A DNA stretch of 64,000 nt from Wuchereria bancrofti (taxonomy: Eukaryota > Nematoda > Chromadorea > Rhabditida > Onchocercidae). Below the pieces are notes generated by a model that was not told the origin of the DNA, did no database searches, and worked only from the letters and a program-made list of their open reading frames with translations. Position 1 is the stretch's first letter; each line of letters begins with the position of its first letter. This document shows, one piece after another, positions 62,043 to 64,000 of the stretch. The stretch spans positions 6,265,177 through 6,329,176 of the forward strand of contig SSBO01000012.1 in the NCBI GenBank assembly GCA_005281725.1, given 5' to 3'. Both the position numbers and the translations under genes were made by a program.

Positions 62043-62275
62043 TCACTGCCTCTTAGCCCTTCTTAGTTCCACATTCGACGGTGCACTGATGCACTCGCTG
62101 ACGTTGTCATTCAAGCGCAGCACACCCTTAAATTCAGTCCGTATGAGTGGATTGGCAGTAGCACCCTGAAAATAGTGATATGGAGACTGCCGAATTTCAC
62201 CGCTAACATTCGCGAAAACATTTCGCTCCTTTTCAGTCGTGTAAGTTTCCGCACATAAAACTCCCAACTTCTGAA
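62043..62275 (-). CDS. candidate terminal exon, unrecognised
   Basis: After a TTACTTTCAG acceptor, the minus strand stays open for about 76 codons to a stop at 62043. The first residues are KLGVLCAETYTTEKERNVF and the last SNVELRRAKRQ. Codon choice is mixed and the frame includes several C/G-rich codons, unlike the AT-driven chance frames nearby. An upstream exon on the minus strand was not found. No family recognised. Confidence 0.4.
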
Positions 62276-62291
62276 AGTAATTCAGCGATAA

Positions 62292-62527
62292 GTGCGGTCA
62301 GAGATACACACGCACATATACACACAGACGCACGCAAGCAGAAACGTATATATAATTTCCTACGGTCATTCAATCATACTATCGTATTGCCGTTCATCCA
62401 TTCTAAAAGACCACCAGGAAAGCCAGACCACACACGAAGTTCTGTTGCGTCAAGACAACACCTCGCCAGCACGCAGCATCTTGGTGACTGTGAAATATTT
62501 GCGTGATCACACATGGCTAACTAATGT
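62292..62527 (+). CDS. candidate 5' exon, unrecognised
   Basis: From ATG 62292 a frame runs to a canonical GTAAGT donor at about 62525-62530. Its last part reads RSILVTVKYLRDHTWLTN and looks coding; the first part is less convincing and includes an ACAC-rich run (about 62305-62345). An acceptor-like CTAAAAG near 62410 would allow a shorter exon starting inside. It is divergent from the candidate exon at 62043-62275. No family recognised. Confidence 0.35.
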
Positions 62528-62794
62528 AAGTGCTTGTTCAGAGTTTATGCTGCGAATTTCGGATGACGTGAACTTTGAAATAAATTATAATATAATGTAA
62601 AAATTAATCGTTCACGATGAGTCATCCAACTAATTTCTCACTCCTCATTTAGCCAATTTCTCGTGCCCTTTATCTTGAATCTAACTAGATCTCCATCTTT
62701 ATCCATAATGGTTAAAACACCGGAAACCAATACACATACAAATATTTTTGGTCATTTAGTCAACCGTATCAGATATTTCTTGACATAGCTTTTT

Positions 62795-62846
62795 CTTTGT
62801 TCACATAGCTATCATTGTATCCGACCGGATACGTCAAAATATTGCA
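62795..62846 (+). repeat. dispersed repeat copy, possibly LTR-derived
   Basis: Second copy of the repeat at 1761-1812 (26 of 28 leading bases identical, same strand), 61 kb away. Confidence 0.5.
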
Positions 62847-64000
62847 ACTAATCTCACTTTGACAAGCATATATACGTTATGCAAACACAAGCAATGTACT
62901 TCAAAGACTTTTAATTCCACTGCCTCCTCGTTTATTCTGTCACGACTATATGATTTCACTGCTGACAACTGCCTGAAGCAGCTTATTCAAGGATCAGAAG
63001 ATGAAGAATCTCTTCATTAAAAAATCCAGCCGAAACTTCCAAAAGCAATATATTCTCCACAGTGTACGCATGTTTGACGTATGAATAAATTCAAATTTGA
63101 GTTGTAGGAAAGCTGCTGTAAAGTACCCTGAATCCGAATGTTTTCTCAATTTGTGAAGTTGAGTTCACTGGAACTTGAAGACCATCAATTTCACTTCCAG
63201 TGCAAAGTTATCGCGAAACCCGTGGAAACTCTCAAAAGGACTAGACCTCCTGCTCAGGCAAAAGTCATATGAGTCAGACGGGACTGGTGTCAAGCAGGCA
63301 GACTATTTCAACCAAATAATGACAAGGTACTTTTGTGGACTGAAACTGCCCTAAAATTGCTTCCATAACTTTCAAAATGAGCAGAACTGCAGCACGTGGG
63401 AAATTTACCTCCATATCATACACGTTAAGAATTTGACAGTTCTACAGGTCTGCTCCCTCCATTCTTTTTGCTCCTTTCCTACCTTCATTCTTGCTATACC
63501 TCGCGGCTGCATTTCACTGTTGTATGAACTTTTTCATTCCAAAACTCGGAAACCACTAGTATTTTCGTCTTGCTTAATTACAGAACAGTCAGAGTATCCT
63601 TTATTACATAAGTCATTTTTGAGACCACACCAAATTTTCCTAGCAATAGATAGTCTTTATTGAAATCTTTATTTCATTAGATATGACAAAAAACATAGTT
63701 GAAAACCATATTTCCATGTACAATGTACTTAAAAATTAACGCGGGATAGTCTATCAACAAGACAGAAATATTTCTTCACAGAAATGCATGTTTTACATTG
63801 ATGCATCAAATGGTAGCGCAATGTTGGAAAATTAAGTCGTTTCCCGCGAAAAAGAAAGAACTTTGTAGTTCGACAATTATTAACTTTCCATTGATGTCGA
63901 CGAACTTTCCCTTGAACTGCTTTTTCTCACCATTTCCTCCAAGTCATGATTGACTTAAAACTTACTCTGATCGAACATTCATGGCAAATGAGGACTTCAC
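62847..64000. other. right-edge region without a supported gene
   Basis: Short frames only, for example 63433-63663 on the plus strand, without partner splice sites or known motifs. Confidence 0.5.

Overview
The window is nuclear DNA of a parasitic nematode, most likely a filarial or other spirurid worm. It is AT-rich. Its genes are broken into many small exons with short GT-AG introns. Several start codons lie within about 20 bases of an orphan splice acceptor, as expected for spliced-leader trans-splicing. The protein set is animal (ciliary B9 protein, ERp44, zinc/manganese-type cation transporter, GCN5/PCAF, ARIP4/RAD54L2, GFAT), and decayed BEL/Pao retroelements are scattered through it. 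A 663-base run of N shows that it comes from a draft assembly. The species call is inference. Exon models were built by eye from reading frame, splice sites and remembered family features, without alignment or transcript data.

Layout. 1-6.4 kb: mostly non-coding, with a decayed BEL/Pao Gag on the minus strand, a possible terminal exon at the left edge and a perfect palindrome. 6.5-18.1 kb: two tandem plus-strand claudin-like four-pass membrane protein genes with the same exon design; the second carries a very long cytoplasmic tail. A small unrecognised minus-strand gene sits between them. 18.7-19.8 kb: B9D2/mksr-2, a transition-zone protein of cilia. 20.6-21.0 kb: two linked exons of an unrecognised gene. 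22.4-25.0 kb: ERp44, an ER thioredoxin-fold chaperone with a CxxS site and a KTEL tail. 27.0-29.1 kb: a cation diffusion facilitator. 32.3-36.5 kb (minus): GCN5/PCAF acetyltransferase with N-terminal, GNAT and bromodomain parts. 37.0-43.7 kb (plus): ARIP4/RAD54L2-type SNF2 ATPase, divergent from GCN5/PCAF across about 520 bases. 45.1-49.5 kb (minus): glutamine:fructose-6-phosphate amidotransferase, 17 exons, one intron apparently GC-AG. 50.2-51.8 kb (minus): exons of an unrecognised gene. 56.5-61.5 kb: a frameshifted BEL/Pao pol remnant around the assembly gap and a second Gag fragment in the opposite orientation. 62.0-62.6 kb: two divergent candidate exons.

The main genes are housekeeping functions with no obvious joint pathway. 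The only suggestive pairing is two chromatin factors (acetyltransferase and SNF2 ATPase) sharing one divergent promoter region. I did not find a clearly new biological system. The best leads are the unrecognised spliced genes, the long-tailed claudin-like protein and the GC-AG intron.
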